In this document: piece after piece, positions 34,560 through 46,224 of the stretch | How the letters are laid out: the number at the start of each line of letters is the position of its first letter | Position numbering within the stretch: the first letter of the stretch is position 1 | Assembly: GCA_000711775.1 (NCBI GenBank) | Contig: ARYC01002608.1 | Span: 1 to 64,000 of the forward strand | Length of the DNA stretch: 64,000 nt | From: Oxytricha trifallax | Lineage: Eukaryota; Ciliophora; Spirotrichea; Sporadotrichida; Oxytrichidae | Direction: 5' to 3' | The notes under the pieces: model-generated | The model's input: the letters and a program-made list of their open reading frames with translations, nothing else | The model's database searches: none | Told to the model about the DNA's origin: nothing | Position numbers and translations under genes: made by a program

Positions 34560-36000
34560 CAAAAAAATTACTCCTTAGGTGAGTAAATGTTTGTCACACT
34601 AACCTTTCAGGAAAAGGTTCAGCCATGACAAATTTTTAAAAAGTTAAAAATAGAAAAAGTGACATTCTATAGTTTTTTAAAATGATTAATAACTGTTGTT
34701 CCAGTGTGAAACTCTTGCTCAGGAGCCAAGTTTAGTAGATTTACTAAATTCTAGGTCATCAAATGAATTTAAATTACTCTCCCAAGACCCTTAAATCCTT
34801 AAAATAAAGTTCCTTTAGTTAAGATCTTGTATTCAAATTTATAATTAAAATGGCTGTATATCTAGGGGCTCTTAGGATAAATTGATTCTTATTCGATATT
34901 CGTGATCATCGATGTCGAAATAACCAGAAAAATTAATTTCAGTTATCGTTTGAAATAATATATTAAGACCTGCATGCTTCCAGAGAAATGTTTGCCATGA
35001 AAAAATTCTGTAAATCGTAAAAATAGCAAAATGACTCCTCTATAAGATTTTAAATGCTTTTAAACTGAAGTTCCTGGATCACATTATTGTTCAGAATCCC
35101 AAATTTAGTGGATCTTGCTTGATTCCAGGTCACCTCATAAATTTGCGAGACTCTTTTTTGCTCCCTAGAAAACACCAAAATACAATGTTTAACATACTTG
35201 TTTATCATAATTTCCTATAATGAGACTTCAAATGCCTGTATCTTTGTTCAGTTAATTAAAAAACATTGAGGATTTTATATTCCTGCTAAGGAAGTGTATT
35301 TTTACCTGAAAAAATTTAATACGCCTATTTTTAATAATATAATAACACCCTTTATCAAATTGTTGAAGACTGAAATAAATTTATTTATACTGTTTTTATA
35401 CATAAAAATTGATATTTTAACATATTGAATAATAGATATTAACTTGTTAATGAGAATTCCTCTGTTATATAAAAACATAGATGCTTTTAAATTGTGGATA
35501 TGCATAACTCCATTTCATTTCATGGTAAGGAATATTTAAAATAATCAAATTTATAGTGAAAGTAACAAAAAAAGAAAATGAAGCACCAAAGTTGAAAATG
35601 AGGTATCAAAATTGATAATGCAGTATCAAAATAGTTTGATAGGATAAAATTAACTTTGATACACTTAAAACGATTATGGTAACATTAAATTCAATTTCGG
35701 CTATATTAAACATTGTCGCTCTAAATTTGGACACTTTTTTATACAAACGTTTTGACATTTCGTTGATGAAACTCATTTTTGTCATTTTATTAAGAAGCCT
35801 AGACTTAAATTAATTGAATGTTATTCAGTAATCTTAATTTAGTGTTTCAACTTTATTCTAGTTCACCTCATGAATTTACGTGACTCTTTATTGATGCCTT
35901 GACTTGAAATCCCTAAAAATTTTTGTTTAACATACTTACACATCAAATCCTATAATGAAACTTTAAATGCCTGTATCTTTGCGCGTTTTAAATTTATCAA
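34560..36000 (+). repeat. Three diverged tandem repeat units
   Basis: Related blocks recur in the same orientation. (1) AATGTTTGYC...GCCATGA...AAAAATAG at 34,585-34,670 and 34,988-35,040. (2) AATTTAGTGGAT-like, then (C)CTCATAAATTT-GACTCT at 34,730-34,790, 35,110-35,155 and 35,845-35,895. (3) TGTTTAACATACTT...CCTATAATGA(G/A)ACTT(C/T)AAATGCCTGTATCTTTG at 35,185-35,245 and 35,925-35,980. The unit length is not uniform (roughly 400 and 740 bp). The array abuts the TBE remnant at 36,003. Confidence 0.65.
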
Positions 36001-36002
36001 AG

Positions 36003-36160
36003 GAGTCATAAGTTACTATGATAAATAGCAAATCAAACCATGCAAGGTATTAAAGAGCTTTACAAGTTAGGATTTATTCACAGAGATTTGGTAATTATTA
36101 ATTTTTCACAAGTAAGAGTAGCATTTTTCTTTCTTAACTGAGCCTAAATTGTTGAAATAT
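36003..36160 (+). pseudogene. TBE kinase ORF fragment, left of insertion
   Basis: Matches copy 1 from the region before GIKELHKLGFVHRDL. Here GIKELYKLGFIHRDL is readable, but the following KPEN segment of the catalytic loop is deleted, and a TGA replaces an Arg codon shortly before the break. It continues after the insertion at 40,618. Confidence 0.78.
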
Positions 36161-37471
36161 TGGGTATTGATGTACTGGGCTCACAGCCGGCGCCATCACA
36201 CCTAACGTCCTGAGCTCACAGATCACGTCAAGATTACACAGTTGACATCTGTGGCTCACAGATGACGTCACTAATTCACTTTTTAACCGAGAGATCACAG
36301 ATGATATCCTGGGCTCACACTAATCGTCAACAACTTACCGGTGACGTCATGAACTCACAATGATAATACTTTGTTGTATAAGAACTACCTATTTAATAAC
36401 ACTCTATTATATCATTTTTACAATTAAAAAAGTTTCCTTAATTATATAAGCAAAATTATTAGATTGCTTTTGAATTTAAATTGTGTTCAAAGAAAAATGT
36501 TTTAAAAATATAAAGGAATGCTATTTATTACTTTATCTATTAATTGACCATATTTCGTCTGCAGTAAGTTTTATTTGTCAATAATAATATAAAATAGTAA
36601 AATCAATTGGATTAGGTAAAATGTTAAATTTTTATTAAAAATCAGTATAGTTGCTTAACATTAAAATCTATTTAATATAACAGTTTTTTCAATGATAATA
36701 TTTTTAGGGAATCAAACCCTACATTATTTGGCAGCAATACCTATGTTTTTACTATCAGGAGTATTAGTTAATATTTCAGTTCAATAGCCTAATTATTCTT
36801 TTAAGTATATTATCTCAATTTTTTTTACATCCATAATTAATTCAACTCTTTATTTCTGAAGAAATCATCTAAACTATCGAAGAGAGACTCTTCACTTATT
36901 TGAGAATACACAAGATAACTATTTAAGCATTCAAAAGAAAAGCTTTGGTTGAAAGATTATATTTTAATACTAAGAATATGCTACTTCAATCAATTTAGTA
37001 AAAATATGGGTTGTTTAATACTAGAGGAACAATGTGCGATAGAAGAACGTTAAAATTAAAAAATACTGAGATATTATAAATATATAAGTGCTGATATTAG
37101 AAATAAATGATATTAAAATTCAATTCTTTGAATAAACAGTAAAGATTGGAGTAATTAAAAATTAATTTTATTTATTTATTTTTCATAATTTATTAGAACG
37201 ATTCATTGCATAAATACTCATGGAGTTTCATATTTATAAATATAAGTTATGCAAAAGTATTAGTATAATATAATATTCATTTCAATCGTTTCAATTTAAT
37301 TTTAATGTTATAATCTTCAGAATATAAACTTTATATAAAAAATATTAAGTTTATTATATTATAATGATTAATTATAATATATATGAATTAGCTTATATAA
37401 CTGCTTAAGATTTTGCTTTTCAATTTTTATTTTTCCAGTTTTAAGATTTCTTAAATGAAATCTTATATGAG

Positions 37472-39664
37472 TATTGATAAAATATAAAACAGATAGGTAA
37501 ATCAGCATAATTAGAAATACATTGCAAAAAACCCCAAAAATTAACTGCCATGTTTTTTAATATAGATAAATTAAATTTAATGTACTTTTATTTAAACTAG
37601 TAAAAGTGTGAATAAACAATTGTATATTGTATTTGAAATCTCTGTATAAATTGCCCTATAAAATGTACAAAAGCCAATGTACAATTCTGAAAATTGTATA
37701 CGAAATGTACAAAAAGTTCAGTGAATTAGAACTAATCAATGTAAAAAATCAGAGGAATATACAATGAACAATGTACAATTTGGGTTTTATGGATTTGTAA
37801 GAATTATAAACGAATGCAAAGAGTGAAAGAGACTAGATAATTAATAATTAATAAATTAAAAATAAAATCCAATTAATAAATATTAGAAGTAAAGGACGCT
37901 CGCAACTTCACTTAAAAAAATATTCAGATTCAAATTGCATAAAATTAATAATGATGATATCCGCAGACTACAAATATATCTTAGATAGTTCTTCCTGTTT
38001 TCAATAATTTTACTATCTCAGACAGGCGCTTTAAAACGATAGAAAAGGAAAAACTAAATGTTAACCCGCGCATAAGTCATATAGCAAACTTTCGAGACAC
38101 CTTAAATGGCTAGTAGTATTTAAGCATTCATGTTAAGCATGGTTTACCGGGGCTAAGCAAGACTACATTTACACCAGACAGATAAAAGGGATAAGGAGTG
38201 ATTGATAAGCTGAAACTAGGATAAAAGGGCATCTGCTTAGTTTATTGCAAGAAAATTTTTAAGAAATACAAATCATTTGTACTGATCCGCGGAAATCAAG
38301 ATCAATCCTATGACTTTATTGAGACACAAAAAAAGTCTATAGGAATATCACTGTTAGAGGAACACAAGGAAGCCCGGATTATGAAAGAGAAAATAGTGAG
38401 TGAGTGAGGTGATTAATAGTAGCTCTTTAGGCAGTATTTTAGATGTAATTGTATACTACGAGGATAATGCTGGCATATAAATAAGCTTATACAAATCTTA
38501 AATCACAGTCAGCATCTTACAACTCATCTCAAGTATTGTAAATAGATGGGGTAAAGATAAATTGTGCAAATGAGTAAGATAGAGTAGTTAAAAAGCTATC
38601 TGGAAAGTGTGAGAATGGCTAGGCTTGATGAGGTCGAGCAAGATGATGATTATATGAGATGCTGCAATTACCTAGAAGTCGTATATGCTTTGTTTTGAGT
38701 GATCTTTAGAAAATTCGAAAAGTTGATGAACGCTGTATGGCTCTTTGGTGACCTTTATACTGGAAAAACTACCATCGCCAGAATGACTGATCAAAAATTT
38801 ATAATGGAGAGAATTCAAGAGTTATCAAGTCAGTTCCAGGTAGGACAGAGAGAAAACCATAAATAGTCATAATGAACGAGATCAATTACAAGCAATTTTT
38901 AAGCAAAAACAACATAGCTGCCATTAAAAGCTTCTTGGAAGGAGAAATTTATCAAACAAACAGGAAATTTAAAGATATGGAAATCAAGTACTAAAGGTGC
39001 CAAGTATTCATTACTTTCAATACCCTGCCTTTTAATTACATGCCGGAGATTGATAATGAGGCATTCCTCACAAGAATAACGCTGATTAAACTTAAGAAGA
39101 GCATCATAGAGGTGGGCAAGACATTTCCATTCACCGTAGTTCAGCTGGCACAATACTTCTTGAAGCGATTGTATAAATGATTGAGATGTACCAGGAAAGG
39201 TAGTAGGGACTTGTGACGATTCAACGACAGATGAAAATGCATATAGGAATGACATTGAATGAAAGTAAATCCTCGCTTCGACATTTATATAGCAAACTAA
39301 AGTCTATATTATTTTAAAAAATAAACTTAAAATTCTAATCTCTTTCACTCTTTGCATCAGTTTACAATTCTTAAAATCCATAAAACCCAAATTGTACATT
39401 AATTAGATCTAATTCACTGAACTTTTTTACATTTCGTGTACAATTTTCAGAATTGTACATTGGCTTTGTACATTTTGGAGGGCAATTTATACAGAGATTT
39501 CATTTAATATGTACAATTTTACATTCACACTTTTACTAGTTTAAATAAAAGTACATTAAATTTAATTTATTTATATTAAAAAGCATTGGAGTTAATATTT
39601 GGGGTTTGTTACTCTGAATTTCTAATTATGCTAATTTACCTTTTTGTTTTATATTTTATCAATA
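37472..39664 (+). mobile_element. Rep-helicase element R1
   Basis: 2.2 kb with about 330-370 bp inverted repeats: tips TATTGATAAAATATAAAAC and its complement at 39,640-39,664. The repeats include AAACCCC, TTAACTGCCATG (mutated on the right) and several TGTACAATT-type motifs. It encloses one SF3-helicase ORF. The arms differ by scattered substitutions, so the insertion is not recent. Nested inside the 36,161-40,617 element, unless the two are parts of one composite. Confidence 0.75.
38251..39180 (+). pseudogene. Rep-like protein with SF3 helicase domain (R1), frameshifted
   Basis: Superfamily 3 helicases drive replication initiation in small DNA replicons (CRESS-DNA, parvovirus-type). Visible: an N-terminal block KSFVLIRGNQDQSYDFIETQ (about 38,275), MSKIEQLKSYLESVRMARLD (38,571), then AVWLFGDLYTGKTTIARMT (Walker A, about 38,735). 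After a frame change come IVIMNEINYKQFL (Walker B, about 38,868), CQVFITFNTLPFNYMPEIDN (sensor, about 39,000) and TRITLIKL, ending KRLYK-TGA at 39,180. One TGA lies just before the helicase and one in the N-terminal block. No HUH endonuclease motif could be made out, so the nuclease half is unproven. The start is approximate. The minus-strand frame at 38,899-39,255 is its shadow. Confidence 0.7.
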
Positions 39665-40617
39665 AAGAGCATTTATATTAATTTAGATATAATTTCACAA
39701 GTTTTATTAAAAGGAATGTAATTGAAAATAATTTCAACTATTCATTTATCATTTATATTATTAATCAAAATTAATGAGTAAGTTATATTTAATAATCATG
39801 ACTTCATGTTCCTAATCTATTAAATAATATAGTTTAGCTTTTCAAAATTATTAAGAATTCTGAAGATTCAATTAACTTTATAAATTAGACAAAATATTAA
39901 TGCAGAAATTAAATAATGATTTTTGATTTTGTCTTCACATTTTAATTCTTAATATGATAAGGATATTGTTCTTACACATGATAATTGCTTAAAAAATTAA
40001 AAATTGGCAAACAACAGATTACTTTATTCTTTCAAAGTTTTTAAATTTACTTTAATATATAAATTAATAAATTATCCACTATCAAATTTTTAATTGTAGC
40101 TTTTTAAAATATTTATTAAAAAGTTCCTAATTACCATAAAATTATCTATATCGTTTAATATATATATATATATATATGAGTGTATTTAACTCACTTAAAT
40201 CATAAAAATTATTTTATAAAACTTTTTATATTTATGAATGGAAAAAAAAGAATATTTTTTTAAAAAAATAAATAAATTATATAGAGATTAAATCGATAAA
40301 ATTCATTATAATAAAGAACAAAAAATTATAATTAAATGAAATTAGTAAGTATAGATCATAGATAACCCTATTTTAAGCTGTGTTGAAAATCAAATGATTT
40401 GATACAAATCGTCATCAAAATAGTTTAAGGATTTGGAAAACGATACTTTAATATTCTTGCAATTTCAGACAGACACCACATAAATTTTCTGAAAGTGACA
40501 TTACATTAAAGCATACACAATTATTTTATAATTGTGAACTAGGGACGTCATCTGTGAGTTCTAGACGTCAGATGTGAGCTGATGCCATCGGCTGTGAGCT
40601 CAGGACGCCAATACCCA

Positions 40618-40961
40618 TATCAAAGCATGGAACTGTTATGACAACTCCAGACTACTATCCAGAAAGAGAAGACTGGACAGATGAGATTTTTCATGGGATT
40701 TGTAGGCTTTAGCAGCAATAATAATAGAGTAAGATATGCCTCGCAACGATACTATTCTACAAGGTGCGAGAAAGAATCTAAGCAAAGAATCAATTTATTA
40801 ATAGATTTAACCATAGACTCTCAATTAATTAAACAAATGGCAGAATCAATAATAATAAAACCAAACTCAAGATCGAACATATCTATAGAGCGGATAGAGT
40901 TGTTGTTAAGTAAGATAAATTCCAGACCTCTCCCATATGATCCAAAAGTGATTTTGAGTGA
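40618..40961 (+). pseudogene. TBE kinase ORF fragment, right of insertion
   Basis: Continues the kinase C-terminal lobe. Blocks matching copy 1: PDYYPEREDW, then after a frame change YYSTRCEKESKQRINLLID, QLIKQMAESIIIKPNSRSN and IELLLSKINSRPLPYDPKV. A one-base deletion shifts the frame at the last residues, so the family TGA at 40,959-40,961 is read through in the frame starting at 40,681. Non-functional. Confidence 0.8.
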
Positions 40962-41078
40962 AAAAATTATATACATTTACTATATATTTACATTAAAACC
41001 TCTAAATAACCCCATTCCCTAACAAATTCCTTCAAATCAAAGTACTTATTAACCTTAATATAGGGTTTTGGGGTTTTA

Positions 41079-42750
41079 AAAAATTAAGAACTTCTATAAT
41101 AATAATAATTAAATCTTAAATATAAATCGACGACTTCTACAAAATAAATTGCTTAAACTATTAATTTAATTCTAAAATTGACATTATCAAAATATATAAA
41201 ATACTCTTATAGAATTTTCACTGCATATGATTCGAAGAATAAAAGCTACGTCGTTGATAATTACCCATATATGACTTTATGTATAAAACGAGATCAAAAT
41301 ATTTAGGGTTTAGGAGTGGCCTCTTGAATGTAGAGATTTCTTAAAATGAGGATTTATATTTGTAAACTTAAGGCAAATATTCGATATCCGATAGTGATTT
41401 CATATGTTTCTAAGTGTAATTATCCATGCAAATATGCTATAATTATGATTTATAAGAAATAGTATTAAAAATTATATTCAAGATAAAAGGTTTTAGAGCT
41501 GGTCTTGGGTGATTTAAAGTTTTCTAAAAATTGGATTTATTTTTTGTAAAATTTTCTTTAATAATTTAAGTTATTATTATTATTTTTGCTTTCACCCTCC
41601 CTTCCTTTACACCCATTCCAGCTGAGCCCCTTTTTGGTTTTATAATTTATTGTATCACCATTGTCATTATTTTTTGTACAATTATTATTCTCATTTTCTT
41701 GAATAAGATCATAGGTCACAATTTATGTCTGTTAGTACTATTGTTTAATTAAGGTCATTAAACTTATACATCACTCACATGAATTGGTAGTGTAAATTTG
41801 TGATTTATGCCCTTTATGATTTACTTTATTTAATTTAATAAAAGCTACCAAATCTTATTTTAATTAAAATATTAAATTAAAAATATAAAATGTAATTTTA
41901 AATTCAATATAAGCAATATCCTTATCAACTCGTAATTTGTATACTTTTATTAATATCTCTGGCTTATCTCAAGATTTATTTAAAAGTCCATAAGAAAAGA
42001 TGTACTCACAGATTATTAAGAGATTTATATCTATAGATTAGACTTAAGAAGTCTACAAAAGTTATTTTATATAAATTAATGTTTAGTAGAGTTTGGATAA
42101 TATCATATAAACCCCAAAACCCCATTAGGATTATCTTAGGATAATGCATAAATTTATCAATCAATTAGAAATATAAACAATTAATTATAAAATACTTTAT
42201 TATTAATCGATTAATTAACTATTATTTTAAAAACTCTAACAAAATATAACAAACTATAAAAAATATAGGAACTATAAAAAAATCTAACAATTTATTTTAC
42301 AGTCATAAAGTATCAAATAAAATTTAATTTTTTCTATAAAACTAATCAAAAAAATTTAAAGTATCAATTTTAAGAGTAAGTTAATAAAAATGATATTAAT
42401 TAACTATTTATTCTTATATGTACAAAGACCCTTATACATTAAATTATTATAATTATATGCTTAATTAAAAATCAATTTATTGTTCTGTTTTGATTGATTT
42501 TTCATTTATTTTCAACAAAACACTCTATTAAAGAATTATAAACTGAAATAGGAAATTTTTTAGATTTTATATTAAATTTATCCTAAACATTGGTTTTTTA
42601 AAGATTGAATTTTTATATGAGATAAAATCAAGAAAATATAATAATATCATAAACTTAAAATTTTATTCTATAAATTTATAATTTTCTAAGTCTTGATCAT
42701 GATAACATAATAAAGCCATCATCAAATAAAAATGTTTTAATAAATTTATT
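41079..42750. other. A+T-rich spacer
   Basis: No gene or repeat structure recognised; a short pyrimidine-rich patch at 41,590-41,640. Confidence 0.4.
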
Positions 42751-43206
42751 ATTGTAGGAATACATTTGATTTGGGAAAATAAATAATAAATTAATTAATT
42801 AAATATTAAATTCGTGGCAGTTAAATTTCTGGAAACCTGGACAATATGGTACTTATTCGATAGAGAATTCAAAATTAGCTGGACTTTACTATTGGCGGTA
42901 CCCCCTATCACATCCCTGGAGAGAGATAAATCGATTTTAATTTCTTCATTAAATCGAAACTTAAATAAAATCATATACGAAAATTAAAAAAAAAAATCAC
43001 TACAACCACAAAAAATTAAAGTCGTGTTAACTCGCTCTGGGGATGCGATAGAGGGGTACCGCCAATAGTAAAGTCCAGCTAATTTTGAATTCTTAATCGA
43101 ATAAGTACTATATTGTCCAGGTTTCCAGAAATTTAACTGCCAATAATTTGATATTTAATTAATTAATTTATTATTTACTTTCCCAAATCAAATGTATTCC
43201 TACAAT
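42751..43206. mobile_element. Palindromic element, family P copy B
   Basis: Ends ATTGTAGGAATACATTTGAT and its complement, followed in both arms by TGGGAAA, TGGCAGTTAAATTTCTGGAA, CCTGGACAATAT and AATTAGCTGGACTTTACTAT. The inner arms read TTGGCGGTACCCC and GGGGTACCGCCAATA. The outer flanks are ATT (42,748-42,750) and ACT (43,207-43,209), both of ANT form but not identical. The loop is A-rich. No coding capacity. Confidence 0.85.
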
Positions 43207-43736
43207 ACTATTATAAATTAATTTGACTTATAAGTTTATTAACTTCATTAGAGAATGAATTCTCTAATTAGATTTAATTTTACACTTAACTGATTTAACA
43301 ATGAGTTAAATTAAAAACTTAACTTATTCAAAGACATTAAATATTTAAAATGACATTCTTAATGATTAAATAGTTTTAAAGTAATAAAAGTATGTAAAAT
43401 CATAAAACTAGAAATTTTTTAAAGAATTTTTGTTATCAACCATATTCTTTTATATCAAAAATTCTTTTGATTCACATAATCTTACTGTAAAATAACTAAA
43501 TAATAATTTTTTTTTTCATAAATCTTTTTGCTAAATTAGTATGAATTTACCATAAAAAAAGGAAAAAATAAGGAATAAAAATTTGTCATTTTTCTAATCA
43601 AAATTTATTCAATATTTTTTAATTAACAAGTTTCAGTATAAATATAAGGTATTTATACCTTGATATATGAAGTTGATAATATTAACTGTTTTTATTGGGG
43701 ATGATTAAAATAAAAAAATTAGGAGATAAAAATGTT
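43207..43736. other. A+T-rich spacer
   Basis: Nothing recognised between the two non-autonomous elements. Confidence 0.4.
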
Positions 43737-44217
43737 GGGGGGTGGGAAAGTTTCCTGCACTCGAGGAAGTTTTCTGCACTTTTATTATTATTATGTAAAT
43801 TTAATTAATTTTACATAAATTATAAAATTTAACATTTTTATAACTCTATGAGGATATTTGTACATTATTTAAGTAATTATATAAAATAAATTCTAACATC
43901 ATAGTATTGGAAATAACATGATAAATTGTATTATAATTCCAATAACAATTGGATACAATGCTTGAAATTACTATGATAATAGAGGGGATAATTATATCAA
44001 CAAATATCTGATGAAATATTTCAGATCTTGGAATCTGTAGAGAGATATTGACTAATTGATTAATAATAAAAGTATAATTATGACAATAAAACTAATTCAA
44101 AAGTTGGTAGATACATGTTATAAAAATTAATTTAATTTTTAAAAAAAATTTAAAAAGTGCAGGAAACTTCCCTAAAATTAATTTTATCATAAAATAGTGC
44201 AGGAAACTTTCCCCCCC
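43737..44217. mobile_element. G6/C6-ended non-autonomous element with 7 bp target duplication
   Basis: Starts GGGGGGTGGGAAAGTTTCCT and ends AGGAAACTTTCCCCCCC. Inside each tip GCAC follows and a second copy of (G)GAAGTTTTCTGCAC or its complement recurs. It is flanked by AAATGTT at 43,730-43,736 and 44,218-44,224. The left 150 bp resembles the DNA beside the Ulp1-like gene U2 at 57,266-57,400: GGAAGTTT-TGCAC, GAGGAAGTTT, then TAATTA...AAAATAAATTCTA. It therefore looks like a deletion derivative of a U2-type element. No coding capacity. Confidence 0.72.
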
Positions 44218-44832
44218 AAATGTTCATATGGCGCCATCTTATACTAATACGAGATTAATTAATAAGAGTTCTTAACGCATTCTTATTATACAAGTGGCGC
44301 CATCTTATTTGAACATTTTTAAGTCAATAATAGGACAATAATGATAATTTTTAAGTAAATTTATACAAGGGTCAACACATTTAAGAAATATTCCTTATTT
44401 ATTTATAAAATTAATATCAAACTCTTGATCAAAACGAGAGAAGGAGTTTATTAAAACATAAAACTCTTATGACTATATTTTAAAATACAATTTAAACCCT
44501 ACATAAAACAACATTATAATCTTACATATTTAAATAATTTTTTTAAAACTATATTTTATTACAAATTATTCAACTTAATATACCAAGATAGAGCTTCAGG
44601 AATATAGAAAATAATGAAAAAGATGAATATTATTATTTGGTTAGAGTAGAATATAGACATATTTAGTTGTATTAATAATTTATATAACTTCAAAATTAAG
44701 ATTGTAAGAATTAACTTATAAATAATATAAAAAACTAATAAAATAATAAATAATTTACTGCATTATAAATTTATTACATGCATATATTATAAATAGCCTT
44801 AGATACAAATACAACTTTCTATTAAGATACGC
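44218..44832. other. A+T-rich spacer with a duplicated GGCGCC motif
   Basis: TGGCGCCATCTTAT occurs twice in direct orientation (44,230 and 44,294), inside an outer inverted pair TGTTCA / TGAACA (44,221 and 44,309). Otherwise A+T-rich. Confidence 0.35.
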
Positions 44833-45113
44833 TTGGTTGAGTTGCTGATGAATGCTTAGTTTCCTTGACCTAGATGCCTTCTCGTTTCATTTCGCTCTCA
44901 TACTATGCGATTTGAAAATTGACTGACTTCATCTAACATTATATTATTTTTATGTGACTAAATAAATTGTCAATTACTACTACAAGAATATTAAATAGTT
45001 TTAACATTATAACAGCTAGATGCTTTGTGAGAATAGTCATAGATAGTTGAGATTATTCTGTTGTGAATAGGAAAAGACTCCAGATTTATTGTTCTAGTTT
45101 TAGCAGATGCCAT
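44833..45113 (-). CDS. Putative start of a gene, unknown protein
   Basis: The minus frame begins MASAKTRTINLESFPIHNRI at 45,113 and continues ISTIYDYSHKAS. After a possible GT-AG intron of about 90 nt ending ATAATGTTAG (near 44,935), MKSVNFQIAQYESEMKREGI and QVKETKHSSATQPSVS follow. Both blocks have balanced composition, but the intron does not give a clean joined frame, so an IES or mutation is equally possible. No domain. Confidence 0.33.
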
Positions 45114-46224
45114 CTATATTGTTTGTGAGTTAAAGGATGATGCTATTTAAGTTACGACTTATAATAAGTAAAATATAATAAATACAATGTAACATACTTT
45201 CTATAAATATTTAATTTTATGTTTTTAAATCCATACAACTAATTATAATTAAGGAATGCATTTTTATGATATGAATCACTTCCTATTAAATTACTACCAC
45301 TCTCATGATCCACAGTTTAAGATTCATAGATTATCTAATTCATTTTAATTTAGTGATATTACTTACTTATGGTTTCACTTATGTATCTTAAACTATAAAC
45401 TTATAGATCATCTTTATCATGTATTTTAAGTTTAACAATTCCGATTTAACTATATTAATTACATTTTGATCATAAAAATAAAAATAACCAAAATAAGGAA
45501 TAATTTATTATGAACTTTTTTAGAATTATATTTTACCCAAAGAAATAACTAAAAAATTTTATTTGAAAACAGTTTAGTTAGTTATTTGGACTATAAATTA
45601 TTTATTTATACTTAAATTTTAATTTAGTTATAATTTTTTTTCAGAATAGCTTGATTCATCACAAATTATCGCTTATTACGGAAGAAAATATTAATCTATC
45701 TACTTTTATTTTAACATGTTTATCTTTTATAGTAAAAGACTAATTTTATACTAATTTATGGAATTTGAATAATTTCAATTCAAATATCTAGATCATTTAA
45801 AAAGTATATTTTAGCTGAATCACTATAAGGTACTAATTACTTTGTTTTTGTTACAATCAATTTCAAAGTGAAATAACACCATATATTCCCCATCAAATCC
45901 GATATCATGTGCCTCTAATGATATCCAAATGATTAACATAAGAAAGATTTATTAAGCATGATTCATAACCATAAATGGTAAAAGCAGTGCATTAGCCTAT
46001 CTGCTTCTAATGTCATATTAAACAGGATGGTCTAAAGACACTCTACAACAGTACATCAAAGCAAGACAGGATCTACATCAGGTCACGGTGTAAGGATTTA
46101 ACAAAGTTATCATGTAATTGCATTGTCTCTAGAATGGAACCACCATTTAATTTAATTGATTTTATTCAATCCATTGAAATTAAGAATAGTTAACGATTCA
46201 AGCAGATTAGATGTTTTATTCTTA
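45114..46224. other. Mostly spacer; weak open frames
   Basis: 45,200-45,850 is A+T-rich with nothing recognised. 46,010-46,370 has a plus-strand frame free of TGA that overlaps the minus-strand locus G2; I prefer the minus strand because of its intron. Confidence 0.3.

Larger units (their letters stand above)
36161..40617. mobile_element. 4.46 kb inserted element with GACGTC-rich inverted repeats and TAT target duplication
   Basis: Tips TGGGTATTG (36,161) and CAATACCCA (to 40,617) are exact complements. They are flanked by TAT on both sides (36,158-36,160; 40,618-40,620). Removing the insert restores GAAATATCAAAG, matching GAAGTATCAAGG in TBE copy 1, so the boundaries are well supported. Terminal inverted repeats of about 220 bp hold GAGCTCACAG, GATGACGTCA and TGATGCCATC-type motifs repeated several times. 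The interior holds the Rep-helicase element at 37,472-39,664 and otherwise A+T-rich DNA (36,390-37,470 and 39,665-40,500) with no gene. No transposase of its own is visible. Confidence 0.8.
36003..41078 (+). mobile_element. TBE-like transposon remnant (copy 3), split by an insertion
   Basis: Two pieces of a TBE right end: 36,003-36,160 and 40,618-41,078. They join within the kinase ORF. The right piece ends in AGGGTTTTGGGGTTTT (41,062-41,077), a degraded form of the copy 1 terminus, and shares the preceding 70 bp. Everything upstream of the kinase linker is missing. The interruption is the 36,161-40,617 element. Confidence 0.82.

Noticed and set aside
35302..35505. 67-codon minus-strand frame
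   Set aside because: Lies in the degenerate tandem repeats and has background composition.
38899..39255. 118-codon minus-strand open frame
   Set aside because: It is antisense to the SF3 helicase motifs of R1 on the plus strand.
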